Shown: positions 54,231 through 61,950, counted from the stretch's first letter. The stretch: 64,000 nucleotides of DNA from Methanolinea sp. UBA277 (GCA_002499905.1 DANP01000014.1:20298-84297), one strand, 5' to 3'. The notes: generated by a model not told the origin, from the sequence alone. Translations and numbers: made by a program.

Positions 54231-54434
54231 ATGGAACTGGAAAACCCAAGGATGTGGGTTTTTTATTACCTGATCTGTTTTGTGGCCCTCCTCTGGGTGG
54301 GGTTCCTGGCAGTACAGGGAGTGATGATCTATGTAAGTCTCGTCATCACGATGACGGTGTTCGGTTTTTCCGTCCTCCTGTGCGTGATGCTGGTCATGGA
54401 TCTGAGAGAGAAGGAAAAACAGGAAGTAACGTGA
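54231..54434 (+). CDS. Small two-span membrane protein (paralogue A)
   Basis: A 67-residue protein with two hydrophobic spans separated by a short turn: WVFYYLICFVALLWVGFLAVQGVM and VSLVITMTVFGFSVLLCVMLV, then a charged DLREKEKQE tail. A TATA-like TCTTTATG lies about 30 bases upstream, favouring this ATG over the longer frame from 54135. It is clearly related to the 86-residue protein encoded at 54864: both share F-Y/I-x-x-LLWVG, QGVM and M-L-x-x-DLR at the same spacing. Function unknown. Confidence 0.72.
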   Translation: MELENPRMWVFYYLICFVALLWVGFLAVQGVMIYVSLVITMTVFGFSVLLCVMLVMDLREKEKQEVT

Positions 54435-54461
54435 CCACGCAGGACAGCGAGATCGCCTAAT

Positions 54462-54470
54462 CTTTATATT
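54462..54470 (+). promoter_or_regulatory. TATA box of the second small membrane gene
   Basis: CTTTATATT centred about 34 bases before the ATG at 54500, predicting a transcript start around 54492 with almost no leader. It argues against the TTG at 54491 as start. Confidence 0.5.
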
Positions 54471-54499
54471 GTCAGATATCATTTTTTCCGTTGCAGATT

Positions 54500-54745
54500 A
54501 TGAGATCGAGCTCCTTCACTATGCTCCTGATTGCGCTGCTGGTATTCATCATACTCCTGGCCGGGATCGTCTTCATCGGGCTCATGCTCATCGTCTCATT
54601 CGGAGGTGGAGGGGAGGAAGAGATGGGACCCCTCCTCCAGTTCGCCCAGTGGGGGGGGGAACTGGTGGCCGGCCTGTTAATCTATATCGCGGAATTGCTC
54701 GACCAGTTGTTACAAACGATTGAGGCATTTCTGCAGGGAATATAA
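54500..54745 (+). CDS. Small membrane protein
   Basis: An 81-residue protein with one long N-terminal span (FTMLLIALLVFIILLAGIVFIGLMLIV), a short GGGGEEE linker and an amphipathic or membrane-associated C-terminal helix (LVAGLLIYIAELLDQLLQTIEAFL). I do not recognise a family. It sits between the two related small two-span proteins and has its own TATA box, so all three may act in one membrane assembly, which is speculation. Confidence 0.65.
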   Translation: MRSSSFTMLLIALLVFIILLAGIVFIGLMLIVSFGGGGEEEMGPLLQFAQWGGELVAGLLIYIAELLDQLLQTIEAFLQGI

Positions 54746-54863
54746 CTCCCGGAAAACCCTGTTGTAACCCATGCCGATCCGGGTAAAACACCCCCGTCAT
54801 TTATCGGACTGATGAATAAACTGCTGAGGAATTAATATTGGAACATAGTTCCCCAGTATCCTT

Positions 54864-55124
54864 ATGTCATCTGACTACAGCATCATGCTTCATGCGATGC
54901 TGGCAGACCGGAGATTCTGGATATTCTATATCTTTGCGTGTCTTATAGTTCTTCTGTGGGTGGGGCTCTCTGTCATGCAGGGCGTGATGTTCTTCATCGG
55001 CCTGTTCATTACTCTGATAGTGCTGAGTCTCTCCGTAGTCTTCTGTATGATGCTGATTACAGATCTGAGAAATAGTGCTTCTCTGGGGACGGGCGTGAGC
55101 CTGTCAAATCAGGCATCCGACTAA
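54864..55124 (+). CDS. Small two-span membrane protein (paralogue B)
   Basis: An 86-residue protein with two spans, WIFYIFACLIVLLWVGLSVMQG and FIGLFITLIVLSLSVVFCMMLI, followed by TDLRNS and a polar tail. Compared with the protein at 54231 it has the same LLWVG, QGVM and DLR landmarks, so the two are paralogues separated by a third small membrane gene. A TATA-like TTAATATT lies about 30 bases upstream. Function unknown. Confidence 0.72.
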   Translation: MSSDYSIMLHAMLADRRFWIFYIFACLIVLLWVGLSVMQGVMFFIGLFITLIVLSLSVVFCMMLITDLRNSASLGTGVSLSNQASD

Positions 55125-55517
55125 AAACAGACGATACTCGTTCCGGGGTCGCAGGAACTTTTTGGGACCGGACCCTGGTTCCGGCGTCTTGTTTTCTCTC
55201 CCCGCGATACGTAGCATCATACAGAACGAGGAAATACTTTCTTCTCATCATTCGTTCGTGGCACTGCACCGCCCTGCTGTCTCTCAGAGCAACAGCCGGC
55301 CAATACCTTTTCTCCGACTGAGCAAACCGGCCAGAGATCTTTGGGACAGGCGGAACAGAATGTTCCCGTGCCAGATCGGTAAGTTTCCCGGTGAGGTGAA
55401 ATCCTTCAAGGACCCTGTTCATGTTCCCTGAAGATGATGAATGCTCCGTTCACGCTCCTTTCACTTTCACCCTCCTCGTGGCTGAGCCTGTTCACAGCTC
55501 CGGCTGCACGCAGCTCC
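55125..55517. other. Intergenic stretch without a supported gene
   Basis: About 390 bases. Frames exist on both strands but are short, lack family motifs and have no promoter or ribosome binding site; the minus frame near 55200-55400 has protein-like pieces (GRFAQSEKRYWPAVALRD) but no context. I see nothing certain here. Confidence 0.4.
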
Positions 55518-55718
55518 ATGGACGATGATCCCCCTGTCATCAGATGCCCCGCCTGCGGATCCATCCTGACCGCTCCGCTCGGCATCCGCGGGATGTGGGA
55601 ATGCCGCTACCACCTCTGCCGGGTCATCTTCCCCGTCCGTCCCATCCAGGAACGGGGCCAGGTCTCCCTGGCGGCCGAAGGGGAACCGCCCTACCGGTGC
55701 GACCCGACGAAGGGTTAA
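55518..55718 (+). CDS. Small zinc-ribbon protein (tentative)
   Basis: A 66-residue frame with two cysteine pairs, RCPACGS near residue 9 and WECRYHLCRV near residue 30, spaced like a zinc ribbon. The rest is unremarkable. A longer version from 55434 would add a 28-residue hydrophobic, Ser-rich lead that lacks family features; I favour the shorter start, with no clear ribosome binding site. It converges on the decayed hydrolase. Confidence 0.5.
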   Translation: MDDDPPVIRCPACGSILTAPLGIRGMWECRYHLCRVIFPVRPIQERGQVSLAAEGEPPYRCDPTKG

Positions 55719-55773
55719 ACCGAAATATCTTTCATGCAGATGTCATAATCCATTTCTGTTCTGCGAAGATCAT

Positions 55774-56182
55774 TCAGCCCGTCTGGTGCACTGTGGAAGT
55801 TCCTTCCAGAGAGACCCTGAAGGCATCGCAGGACCCTCCGTGCGAGTACTGCAGCTCGCGCCATCTTGAATGCCTGGTCACCTGAGCACTCCCCTTTCTG
55901 CCTGGGTGACATAGGCCACCCGGTGCAATGACCACGAAGTCTTCGGAAGCAAACCGGTCGGCCATGTCCCGGTATTCCGGCTCGAGCCCTCTGAAGGAGT
56001 GGATCAGGACCACGCCGGGATTCCGTTGCCCGTTACCCGGTGCTGCAATGCAGGCCGGATAATCGAGAGATGGTCACGGTTCCCTGTTCCGGCTGTGCTG
56101 GCCGCTCTCCCCCGTTCACTGAGGTGCATCCGGTGCTCAGGACGAGGGCAAGGATCATCAGAAGAAGGATGAGATGTTTCAT
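55774..56182 (-). pseudogene. Dienelactone hydrolase-like lipoprotein, truncated and frameshifted
   Basis: The ATG (complement of 56180-56182) starts a lipoprotein signal peptide, KHLILLLMILALVLSTGC, and a short linker, then the frame hits a stop. A shift of one base near 56040 continues with IAAPGNGQRNPGVVLIHSFRG, LEPEYRDMADRFASEDFVVIAP, the N-terminal part of a dienelactone hydrolase-type alpha/beta hydrolase. After that the family pattern is lost; the nucleophile elbow (GxCxGG) and the catalytic Asp and His regions are absent. The gene is therefore dead both by frameshift and by truncation. Confidence 0.68.
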
Positions 56183-56435
56183 TTCCATTCACCCTGTATC
56201 ACCCCAGGCAGATCCTTTCATAAAACACTTTGCCGGATTGATTCTCCTTTCCAGCGAAGATCATATCAGGTTTTTCCGGAAAGAATGTCATGAGGGTTAT
56301 GCTTTTTAAAAATCGTAAACGCAGTTCTCTTCCTGCAGCGACATGGTGGTTTGTGGAAATGGTGTTTCCACAGGCTGGTATCGAAAGGATCCATAAGGTT
56401 CAATGCCTCGGACTTCGTAACCGGAATAACCGCTC

Positions 56436-56915
56436 ATGTCTCCCGGAGTCCGGTTCATCATCATTGCTTCAGCGGCCATGCTCATTCTCGTGACATTCTC
56501 CCTTTCGGGACAGGTCCTTCCCCTTTCCGGTGAACAGAAAAGCAGCATGTCTCCGGATCCCGGGTCCACCAGTTCACCCAGCAATGGAACATCCCGGGAA
56601 TCATCCTTCATCATCACCGTGATCCCGGCTGAGGCCTTCGCACGACCCGGGGATCCGGTGGACTATACCGTAATCATCACTCCGCAGGGTGGATTTCATG
56701 AACAAATCTCACTGCAGCTCGATGTGGACGCAAAGCCGGTGTTCAAAGGAAGCTATAACGCGGGAATGCTGAAACCGCCCTACCCCGGAACCTATGAGTA
56801 CCGCGTCGTTGTCCCGCCCCAGGCCCCGGCTCCTCTTACCGTCCGGGGGACCCTCGCCGCTGAAGGAGGCGGACATCGGGAAGTGGTGTATCTGGTGTTG
56901 TACACTATTCCCTGA
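56436..56915 (+). CDS. Exported protein with a single beta-domain (paralogue of next gene)
   Basis: A 159-residue protein with a signal anchor (residues about 7-27, IIIASAAMLILVTFSLSGQVL), a Ser/Pro-rich linker, and a C-terminal beta domain: ITVIPAEAFARPGDPVDYTV, GGFHEQISLQLDV, PPYPGTYEYRVVVPPQAP, GTLAAEGGGHREVVYLVL. The protein at 56992 has the same domain with the same landmarks. The domain resembles the Ig-like or NEW-A-type repeats of archaeal surface proteins. Function unknown. Confidence 0.75.
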   Translation: MSPGVRFIIIASAAMLILVTFSLSGQVLPLSGEQKSSMSPDPGSTSSPSNGTSRESSFIITVIPAEAFARPGDPVDYTVIITPQGGFHEQISLQLDVDAKPVFKGSYNAGMLKPPYPGTYEYRVVVPPQAPAPLTVRGTLAAEGGGHREVVYLVLYTIP

Positions 56916-56991
56916 TATCAACGATCGGAAACCGTATTTTCCAGACCGGATGGAAATACTCATGTTCCCGGACGGATCAGACTGATTATCC

Positions 56992-57531
56992 ATGGATTTA
57001 AAAGACCGCAGTATTCTCATCGTATCCTTTGTATTGATCCTCATCATCGCCGTCCTTGCCGTGATGATCCCCGCAATGTCACTGCACCGGGCGCAGGACC
57101 TGCTGGAAATCCCGTCACCTGGTGTGGCTGAAGCATCGCCAACTCCTGTTCGGACCGAATCACCGTTCCTGTCTCCTGTGAGCACCACTGTCCCGGAGAC
57201 CCCTGTCATCCAGGGCCCGCCAGCATTCCAGCTTCTGGTCACTCCGGTTGAAGCCCGGGTCCGGCCGGGTGACACGATAGTGTACAGCCTTACGGTTGAG
57301 CCGGAAGGGGGCTTCGATGAGCCGGTATCACTCCGTCTCGATGTACGCGCCCTTTTCCTCTACCAGGAATCGTTTGATCTTGGAACGATCGATCCGCCCT
57401 TTCCGAAGACCGTTGATTACCTGTTCGTTGTGCCGTCCGATATTCCGGCCGGAATCACAGTCAGCGGGATCCTTACGGCTGAAGGCGGAGAATACCGGGA
57501 CTCTGTGCCCCTGATCCTGATTATCAGCTGA
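56992..57531 (+). CDS. Exported protein with a single beta-domain (paralogue of previous gene)
   Basis: A 179-residue protein with an N-terminal membrane span (ILIVSFVLILIIAVLAVMIPA), a Pro/Thr/Ser-rich linker and the same beta domain as its neighbour: LLVTPVEARVRPGDTIVYSL, GGFDEPVSLRLDV, PPFPKTVDYLFVVP, GILTAEGGEYRDSVPLIL. The tandem pair probably arose by duplication, but the linkers have diverged. Both should lie on the outer side of the membrane. Confidence 0.77.
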   Translation: MDLKDRSILIVSFVLILIIAVLAVMIPAMSLHRAQDLLEIPSPGVAEASPTPVRTESPFLSPVSTTVPETPVIQGPPAFQLLVTPVEARVRPGDTIVYSLTVEPEGGFDEPVSLRLDVRALFLYQESFDLGTIDPPFPKTVDYLFVVPSDIPAGITVSGILTAEGGEYRDSVPLILIIS

Positions 57532-57587
57532 TGAGAACTGAGGAGGGACAGTCCTGCCGGTGTACTTGTATCGCGGACCGGTTGCCC

Positions 57588-58121
57588 TTAGTCATCCGTG
57601 TCGGGCTGAATCTGCAGCAGTGTATAGCTCACCCGCCGCTCCTTCACACACTCCCGCACCTCCCGTTCCCTCCGGGAGAGCGAGGGGTTCCGGGAGGTTT
57701 TGATCTCGGCAAAGACAATCTCCCGTATTTCACCTTCAGAAAGGCCGTCGAAGACGATGAGGTCGACCGGACTTCCGAGGAACCGGGCGTCTCTGGGGTT
57801 GTAAGGGAACCGGGGAAAGAACGGGACAAGGTGCTCGGTTATCTTGCCCCGGGTCACCGATTCACTTCTTCGGACGGCATCGGACCTGATGGTCTCCTCC
57901 TCCCGGTTTCTCCAGCCCTCAAAGATGATCTTCGCTTTCTCATCGGAGAGCCGTTCAAGTTCCCCTGCCTGCCACCGGGACACCACCTCCTGTTCCCGGG
58001 CCCGCCAGTTCTCGAAAATCTCCCGGGCCCGCGACTCCATCCTGCTGCTCTGCCGGATGTAGAGGTAGAGCACCAGAAAGAGGGTGCCGAGCAGTACAGA
58101 AACAATTACCCATTCAATCAT
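57588..58121 (-). CDS. Membrane-anchored Holliday-junction-resolvase-like endonuclease
   Basis: A 177-residue protein with an N-terminal span (VIVSVLLGTLFLVLYLYI), a charged coiled helix (MESRAREIFENWRAREQEVVSRW), and a C-terminal nuclease-like domain related to archaeal Holliday junction resolvases: GKITEHLVPFFPRFPYNPRDARFLGSPVDLIVFDGL and EIVFAEIKTSRN (read in parts), carrying the D...ExK residues of PD-(D/E)XK nucleases. The family (Endonuc_Holl) is described as related to Hjc; its physiological substrate and why it is membrane-linked are unknown. Confidence 0.82.
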   Translation of the reverse strand: MIEWVIVSVLLGTLFLVLYLYIRQSSRMESRAREIFENWRAREQEVVSRWQAGELERLSDEKAKIIFEGWRNREEETIRSDAVRRSESVTRGKITEHLVPFFPRFPYNPRDARFLGSPVDLIVFDGLSEGEIREIVFAEIKTSRNPSLSRREREVRECVKERRVSYTLLQIQPDTDD

Positions 58122-58195
58122 ATAATCGCCAGGTTACTCTCTATTCGGCCGGAAACATCTTTAAATTCCCTCTACGTACCCTGAAGTGACTGAAT

Positions 58196-58783
58196 ATGCC
58201 TCAAACCACTCCGTTACCAGGGAATGCCGCCCTTCTTTCGCCGGGCTGGCTCCGTGCCCTCGAGATCATTGCCGGGATCATCCTCGTTGTCCTGTCCTTC
58301 ATGGTCTGGGGATTCCCTCTCATCGCCGGGCTGACCTTCGTCTTCATCTTCGGGCTGGCCCTGATTGTGCTCGGCACCATGCGCATGGGGCAGGGGATCT
58401 TTGACCAGTCCCTGTCAGGAGGGATGCGGGCGCTGCTCGCCATCCTCGGCATTCTCCTCGTGGGCATCGGCCTGTATGCAATCGCCGCCCCGCTGGGCGG
58501 CGCCCTGACCATGATCTACTTCTTTGCCTTCGCCCTGATGCTCGCCGGGGTGGACCGTCTGGCGCTGGCCGGAGCAGGGAGGCAGGGGCCGGAATCGCCA
58601 TCATGGGCCCGGTATTTCAGCATCATTGCCGGCATTTTTGCCATCCTCGCCGCCTTCATCGTCCTCCTCGTTCCCGGATTCGGGGCGGCCCTGCTCTTCG
58701 TGATCATCTCGATTGCCGTCCTCATCCTGGGAATAGAACTGATCGTGTCAGGGATTCGGGGCCGGGGGATAACCCCAATCTGA
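58196..58783 (+). CDS. DUF308 (HdeD-like) membrane protein
   Basis: A 195-residue protein with six hydrophobic helices in two homologous triplets (WLRALEIIAGIILVVLSFMVWGFP, then ARYFSIIAGIFAILAAFIVLLVPG), the DUF308/HdeD fold. In bacteria HdeD helps acid resistance; archaeal roles are unknown. It stands alone, with ATATGCC at the start and CTCTACG upstream, and no clear operon partner. Confidence 0.87.
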   Translation: MPQTTPLPGNAALLSPGWLRALEIIAGIILVVLSFMVWGFPLIAGLTFVFIFGLALIVLGTMRMGQGIFDQSLSGGMRALLAILGILLVGIGLYAIAAPLGGALTMIYFFAFALMLAGVDRLALAGAGRQGPESPSWARYFSIIAGIFAILAAFIVLLVPGFGAALLFVIISIAVLILGIELIVSGIRGRGITPI

Positions 58784-58830
58784 CTTTTTCCGTGGAGTTC
58801 TCGTTAATCAGGGGAGAAAAAGAGGATTTA

Positions 58831-59232
58831 TCATCTGTTGCCGCGGATGAGTTCAAGGGACGCCTGTGCCGTCTTCCTCACCCGGCAGTCGGGATCCGCA
58901 ACCACTTTCAGGAGCAGTTCTTCGGCATCAGCACACCGCATCAGGCCGAGTGCCCGGGTGCAGGCATTCCGGATGCAGTCGTCACTGCCCCGAAGGGCCT
59001 TCTTCATCGATCCGGCCATTGCCGGGTTGTCGATGGACCGGATCCCGGCAGCAACCATCTCCCGGATGTACCATTTCTCGCTGTCCATCCGTTCGATGAG
59101 ATCGTTGAGGGTTTCCGGGTTATCCAGCCGCCCGATTCTGCAGACCGCATCCTGGCGGATGGTCCACTCATCGTTCTTCAGGTCCCGCAGGATCAGGGTG
59201 ACTTCATCCATCTCCTCCCGCTTCCTCTTCAT
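58831..59232 (-). CDS. HEAT-repeat protein
   Basis: A 133-residue soluble protein made of about four HEAT-like repeats: WTIRQDAVCRIGRLDNPETLNDLIE, WYIREMVAAGIRSIDNPAM, CIRNACTRALGLMRCADAEELL and CRVRKTAQASLELI. GGTGGAG lies six bases before the ATG and an AT-rich ATATATATATTTAT about 30 bases upstream. It is the third HEAT protein in the window and likely binds an unknown partner. Confidence 0.8.
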   Translation of the reverse strand: MKRKREEMDEVTLILRDLKNDEWTIRQDAVCRIGRLDNPETLNDLIERMDSEKWYIREMVAAGIRSIDNPAMAGSMKKALRGSDDCIRNACTRALGLMRCADAEELLLKVVADPDCRVRKTAQASLELIRGNR

Positions 59233-59433
59233 CGCAGCTCCACCTTCTGGAAAAGAATATGTTGGATAAATATATATATAATATTGGATGGAAGATTCCT
59301 TCTCTTCTCACAAGGCTGTTTTCGGCCGGACTACATCGGGGAGAATGCTGCCCGGAACCGGGGGACAACTTCATATTGTTGTAGAGTGTAAAAGATTTGC
59401 ACGTGCAATGCAGGGAACCGTGGAGTTGATGTA

Positions 59434-59745
59434 CTGACCGACAAGAAAAAGCGACCGGGAGGAGAATCCGAGGAGATCATCAGGGTACGTCTCCCGAACA
59501 AGAGGAACCGGGAGATATTTGCCTGTGCCGAACTTATGATGGGTGCCAATCACATCCGGGTACGGTGCTTTGACGGGGTCACCCGGATGGGCAGGATCAA
59601 GGGTAAGATCAAGAAGAAAGTCTGGATCCGGGAGGGGGACATCCTGATCGTTGTCCCCTGGAGCTTCCAGGACGACAAGTGCGATATCATTTACCGGTAC
59701 ACGGGGCCGCAGGTTGAGTGGCTCCGGCGGAACGGGTACCTGTAA
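59434..59745 (+). CDS. Translation initiation factor aIF1A (non-ATG start)
   Basis: 103 residues of the archaeal eIF1A family, an OB-fold factor that helps the initiator tRNA and mRNA settle on the small subunit. Key segments are IIRVRLPNKRNREIFACAEL, MMGANHIRVRCFDGVTRMGRIKGKIKKKVWIREGDILIVVPWSFQDDKCDIIYRYT (in pieces) and VEWLRRNGYL. In this frame there is no ATG, GTG or TTG from the upstream TAA (59389) to the ATG at 59536, which lies deep inside the fold. The CTG at 59434 is my best start, eight bases after GGAG (59422-59425). An out-of-frame ATG-TAC-TGA mini-frame (59429-59437) overlaps it. A frameshift or base error is an alternative. Confidence 0.85.
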   Translation: MTDKKKRPGGESEEIIRVRLPNKRNREIFACAELMMGANHIRVRCFDGVTRMGRIKGKIKKKVWIREGDILIVVPWSFQDDKCDIIYRYTGPQVEWLRRNGYL

Positions 59746-60206
59746 TCACCCGGTTTTCTTTTTTTTAAATTTTTCATCAGGCGAAGAATCTTTGGTATCC
59801 ACGGGATACAGAGAGGTATGGGCCTGGCACAGGAAATTCTCCTGCGCAGCCATGTTCGATGACAAACTGCATCAATAGCCGCCAAGCGTTGAGCCCGGGG
59901 ATGACCCGCATGAGTACCGGAATCGATTATTCCCTGCCGGTACAGCTTCTCCTCTGCAGAGCAGAACTACGCACCCGGATCAGGTTCGGATACGGCCACT
60001 CGTTCAGTCCTGATCAATTCTCCGCATACTGTTGTGCGAGCGGTTCTGACGAACGGATCCATTCACGATGACCGTGAGGATGGATCTTCTCTCTCTGTTC
60101 ATGCGGGACCGGAGGCACGGGAAGTGTCGATCACGAACACTCACCATGCCTCTGATTCCCCGCTGAGAAATGATCGGGGGGTGATACTAGCTGAATGCTC
60201 TTGCAT
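59746..60206. other. Intergenic stretch without a supported gene
   Basis: About 460 bases after aIF1A. A run of T (59758-59768) with AAATTTTT is a plausible terminator for aIF1A. Short frames on both strands lack motifs and start signals. I see no tRNA or known RNA. Confidence 0.45.
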
Positions 60207-60314
60207 TCAGGTGAAAAAGATCATGCCCATTCCAACGAGGGAAAACATTATCACGAGAAATACGACAAGAAGTCCATAGGTGACGGTTATGTCACGATGT
60301 GCGGTGGCACCCAT
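60207..60314 (-). CDS. 35-residue membrane microprotein A
   Basis: A frame of 36 codons, starting ATG with GGAGG eight bases upstream (GGAGGAACAGAAATG on the minus strand). The product MGATAHRDI followed by TVTYGLLVVFLVIMFSLVG and MGMIFFT has a single membrane span. It is related to the microprotein at 60735: both begin M-(G)-ATAH, carry a Tyr-Gly before the span, and end with LV-x-x-GMI. The gene has its own ribosome binding site, a TATA-like AATATA and the same palindrome upstream, which makes it very likely real. Function is unknown; a subunit or regulator of a membrane complex is one possibility. Confidence 0.72.
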   Translation of the reverse strand: MGATAHRDITVTYGLLVVFLVIMFSLVGMGMIFFT

Positions 60315-60367
60315 TTCTGTTCCTCCATTCTTATGCGTTACCCCTGTGTTAATCGATGAGATTAATC

Positions 60368-60384
60368 TTCATCACACAGATGAA
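60368..60384 (-). promoter_or_regulatory. Palindromic operator candidate upstream of microprotein A
   Basis: TTCATC-acaca-GATGAA, a perfect 6+6 inverted repeat with a 5-base spacer, ending 54 bases before the start codon. On the minus strand it directly follows the TATA-like AAATATAGG. An identical-arm palindrome lies 51 bases before the second microprotein gene. Position after the TATA box suggests a repressor site. Confidence 0.55.
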
Positions 60385-60734
60385 CCTATATTTGTTTTTT
60401 TGAGGCGGTATATTAGGTTTTTCCCTCCCTCATTCGCCATGTGGCCCTGAAAGGCGATTTTAACTCATAACTATCCGTTTTTCAAGGCTTACGAGATGCA
60501 CCGCAGAGTCAGGATTCCACGGGAGCGCATACCAGGGAGAACGGAGCAGCCTGGCAAAGAGGAGCTGATATGCCAACCAGGGCGATGCACACCAGTATCA
60601 GGAGGGAGCGAATCTCATGATGATATGATCACACAAGGGCTGAAGAACAGGGAGAAAAGGGAAAATGATCAGGAGGGGAGGTTACAACCGTCTCCCTTCC
60701 CGGTTGGTGTGTGGCGAAGATCATGCTCCGGAGC

Positions 60735-60836
60735 TCACACCAGGGCAATCATGCCCCAGGCGACGAGTCCAAAGAGGATTATGAGCAGTAGGGAAAAACT
60801 ACCATAGAGGTAGTGTATCTGATGTGCTGTTGCCAT
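60735..60836 (-). CDS. 33-residue membrane microprotein B
   Basis: A frame of 34 codons with GAGAGAGGAACAC before the ATG (GAGG six bases upstream). The product MATAHQIHYLYG followed by SFSLLLIILFGLVAW and GMIALV has one membrane span. The N-terminal ATAH motif, Tyr-Gly before the span and LVAWGMI end are shared with the 35-residue protein at 60207. Two nearly identical upstream layouts (palindrome, TATA, Shine-Dalgarno) support expression of both. Function unknown. Confidence 0.72.
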   Translation of the reverse strand: MATAHQIHYLYGSFSLLLIILFGLVAWGMIALV

Positions 60837-60886
60837 GTGTTCCTCTCTCTGTTGTTGATGTATTCCTACATTCAGTGAATTTACCA

Positions 60887-60903
60887 TTCATCATAACGAT
60901 GAA
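60887..60903 (-). promoter_or_regulatory. Palindromic operator candidate upstream of microprotein B
   Basis: TTCATC-ataac-GATGAA, with the same arms and the same 5-base spacer as the site at 60368-60384. It ends 51 bases before the start codon and, on the minus strand, directly follows GATATA. The two sites thus sit at nearly the same place in both promoters. Confidence 0.55.
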
Positions 60904-61127
60904 TATATCATGTGAAGATGATTGAGTATATAAATATATTTTTTATTTTGCGCAAAAAAGAACTAAATTGTGCTGAAAATGTTTATTAATTGGGATATCG
61001 CGGCAAATTCAGATTCAAACACATATTTTAAAATTTATAAACTTGCTGTTTTTTTACCTATATAGGTATGATTGAATACATATGAACGTGCTTTATGGTT
61101 CTTCTTCTGATCACCGATAAAAAAATA
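60904..61127. other. AT-rich intergenic stretch
   Basis: About 220 bases of very high AT content with runs such as ATATAAATATATTTTTTATTTT and CTTGCTGTTTTTTTACC. No coding frame. It separates the microprotein genes from the pilin-like operon and probably holds the terminator of that operon (T-rich, minus strand) and the promoter of microprotein B. Confidence 0.5.
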
Positions 61128-61940
61128 TTACAGGGAGATCACGGTGACGTTATAGGTCTTTATCACCAGCGTCTGTAAACCCGGATCAAGTGAAAATGAT
61201 GAATCGAACCCCCCTCCCGATATATAATTCATACGCAGTGAAGATTTGTTGAAATAATTACGCCAGGCGATATTGTAATTATTTTCCGGATCTGCATAGT
61301 AATGAACCACCGGCTTCTGGGCAACCGCTGAGAGGTCATACGTGTTCTGGTCAGTATCTGTCAGTTTCAGACCCACTGTCCCGATTCCGGTCTGGGCAAA
61401 ATATTCCGTGGCATTCAGGGTGATGAATGACATGACGAACGTTTTCGTCTCATTGTCATAGAACCACCGGGGTTCGGCAAGCATTGCCGATCCGAGAGGG
61501 AAGCTCCAGTACCGGGTGTGCACAGCACCGTTCTCGAGACTGATCCTGGTCGTTGTATCCTGTGAAGTATAGCTGATCTCCCCGGTGTCGAATGAAAGCA
61601 CTTCCGAGCCGTTTGCATAGACATCGACCGTGAAATTCGACTTCAGCCCCCCGTTCATCCCCGGCTCGCTGAAAACCACCATGGTCCCGCCCGCTACCTG
61701 CAGTGTGGTTTCCTTGTATGGCACATTCTTGTAGGTCAGCCCTTTCAGGTCATTCTGAAGCACGATCATGTTGCGCTCCATATTCCTGATATTCGTATTC
61801 TGTTGCTCCTGGACAAGCATCGGGTAGCCGTACAGGGTGACAAGCGCGATGCCGGTCAGCATGATGCCAAAGATAATGATATACCCTATTGTCTCCGAGA
61901 CTGCCTGATCATCGGGACCAGAATAGCTTCGCCCCTTCAT
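61128..61940 (-). CDS. Pilin-like membrane protein (DUF7289-type)
   Basis: A 270-residue protein with an N-terminal signature like archaeal pilins: a short charged lead with DDQAVSETIGYIIIFGIMLTGIALVTLYGYPML, a single hydrophobic helix that begins at an Ala/Val-Ser-Glu-Thr motif. The large extracellular part is beta-rich with several N-glycosylation-like NxS/T sites (NFTV, NATEY). It lies last in a five-gene operon with other one-span pilin-like proteins. Such clusters in archaea lie next to type IV pilus assembly ATPase and platform genes. The class III signal-peptide cleavage site is not clear. Confidence 0.75.
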   Translation of the reverse strand: MKGRSYSGPDDQAVSETIGYIIIFGIMLTGIALVTLYGYPMLVQEQQNTNIRNMERNMIVLQNDLKGLTYKNVPYKETTLQVAGGTMVVFSEPGMNGGLKSNFTVDVYANGSEVLSFDTGEISYTSQDTTTRISLENGAVHTRYWSFPLGSAMLAEPRWFYDNETKTFVMSFITLNATEYFAQTGIGTVGLKLTDTDQNTYDLSAVAQKPVVHYYADPENNYNIAWRNYFNKSSLRMNYISGGGFDSSFSLDPGLQTLVIKTYNVTVISL

Positions 61941-61950
61941 GTTCTCTCCC

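Noticed and set aside
55057..55422. A 121-codon minus-strand frame after the small membrane proteins
   Set aside because: Some pieces look protein-like, but there is no family motif, ribosome binding site or promoter, and it overlaps the 3' end of a well supported gene.
60496..60807. A 103-codon plus-strand frame in the microprotein region
   Set aside because: Arg/Gly/Pro-rich with no start signal, and antisense to microprotein B, which has strong start signals and a paralogue.
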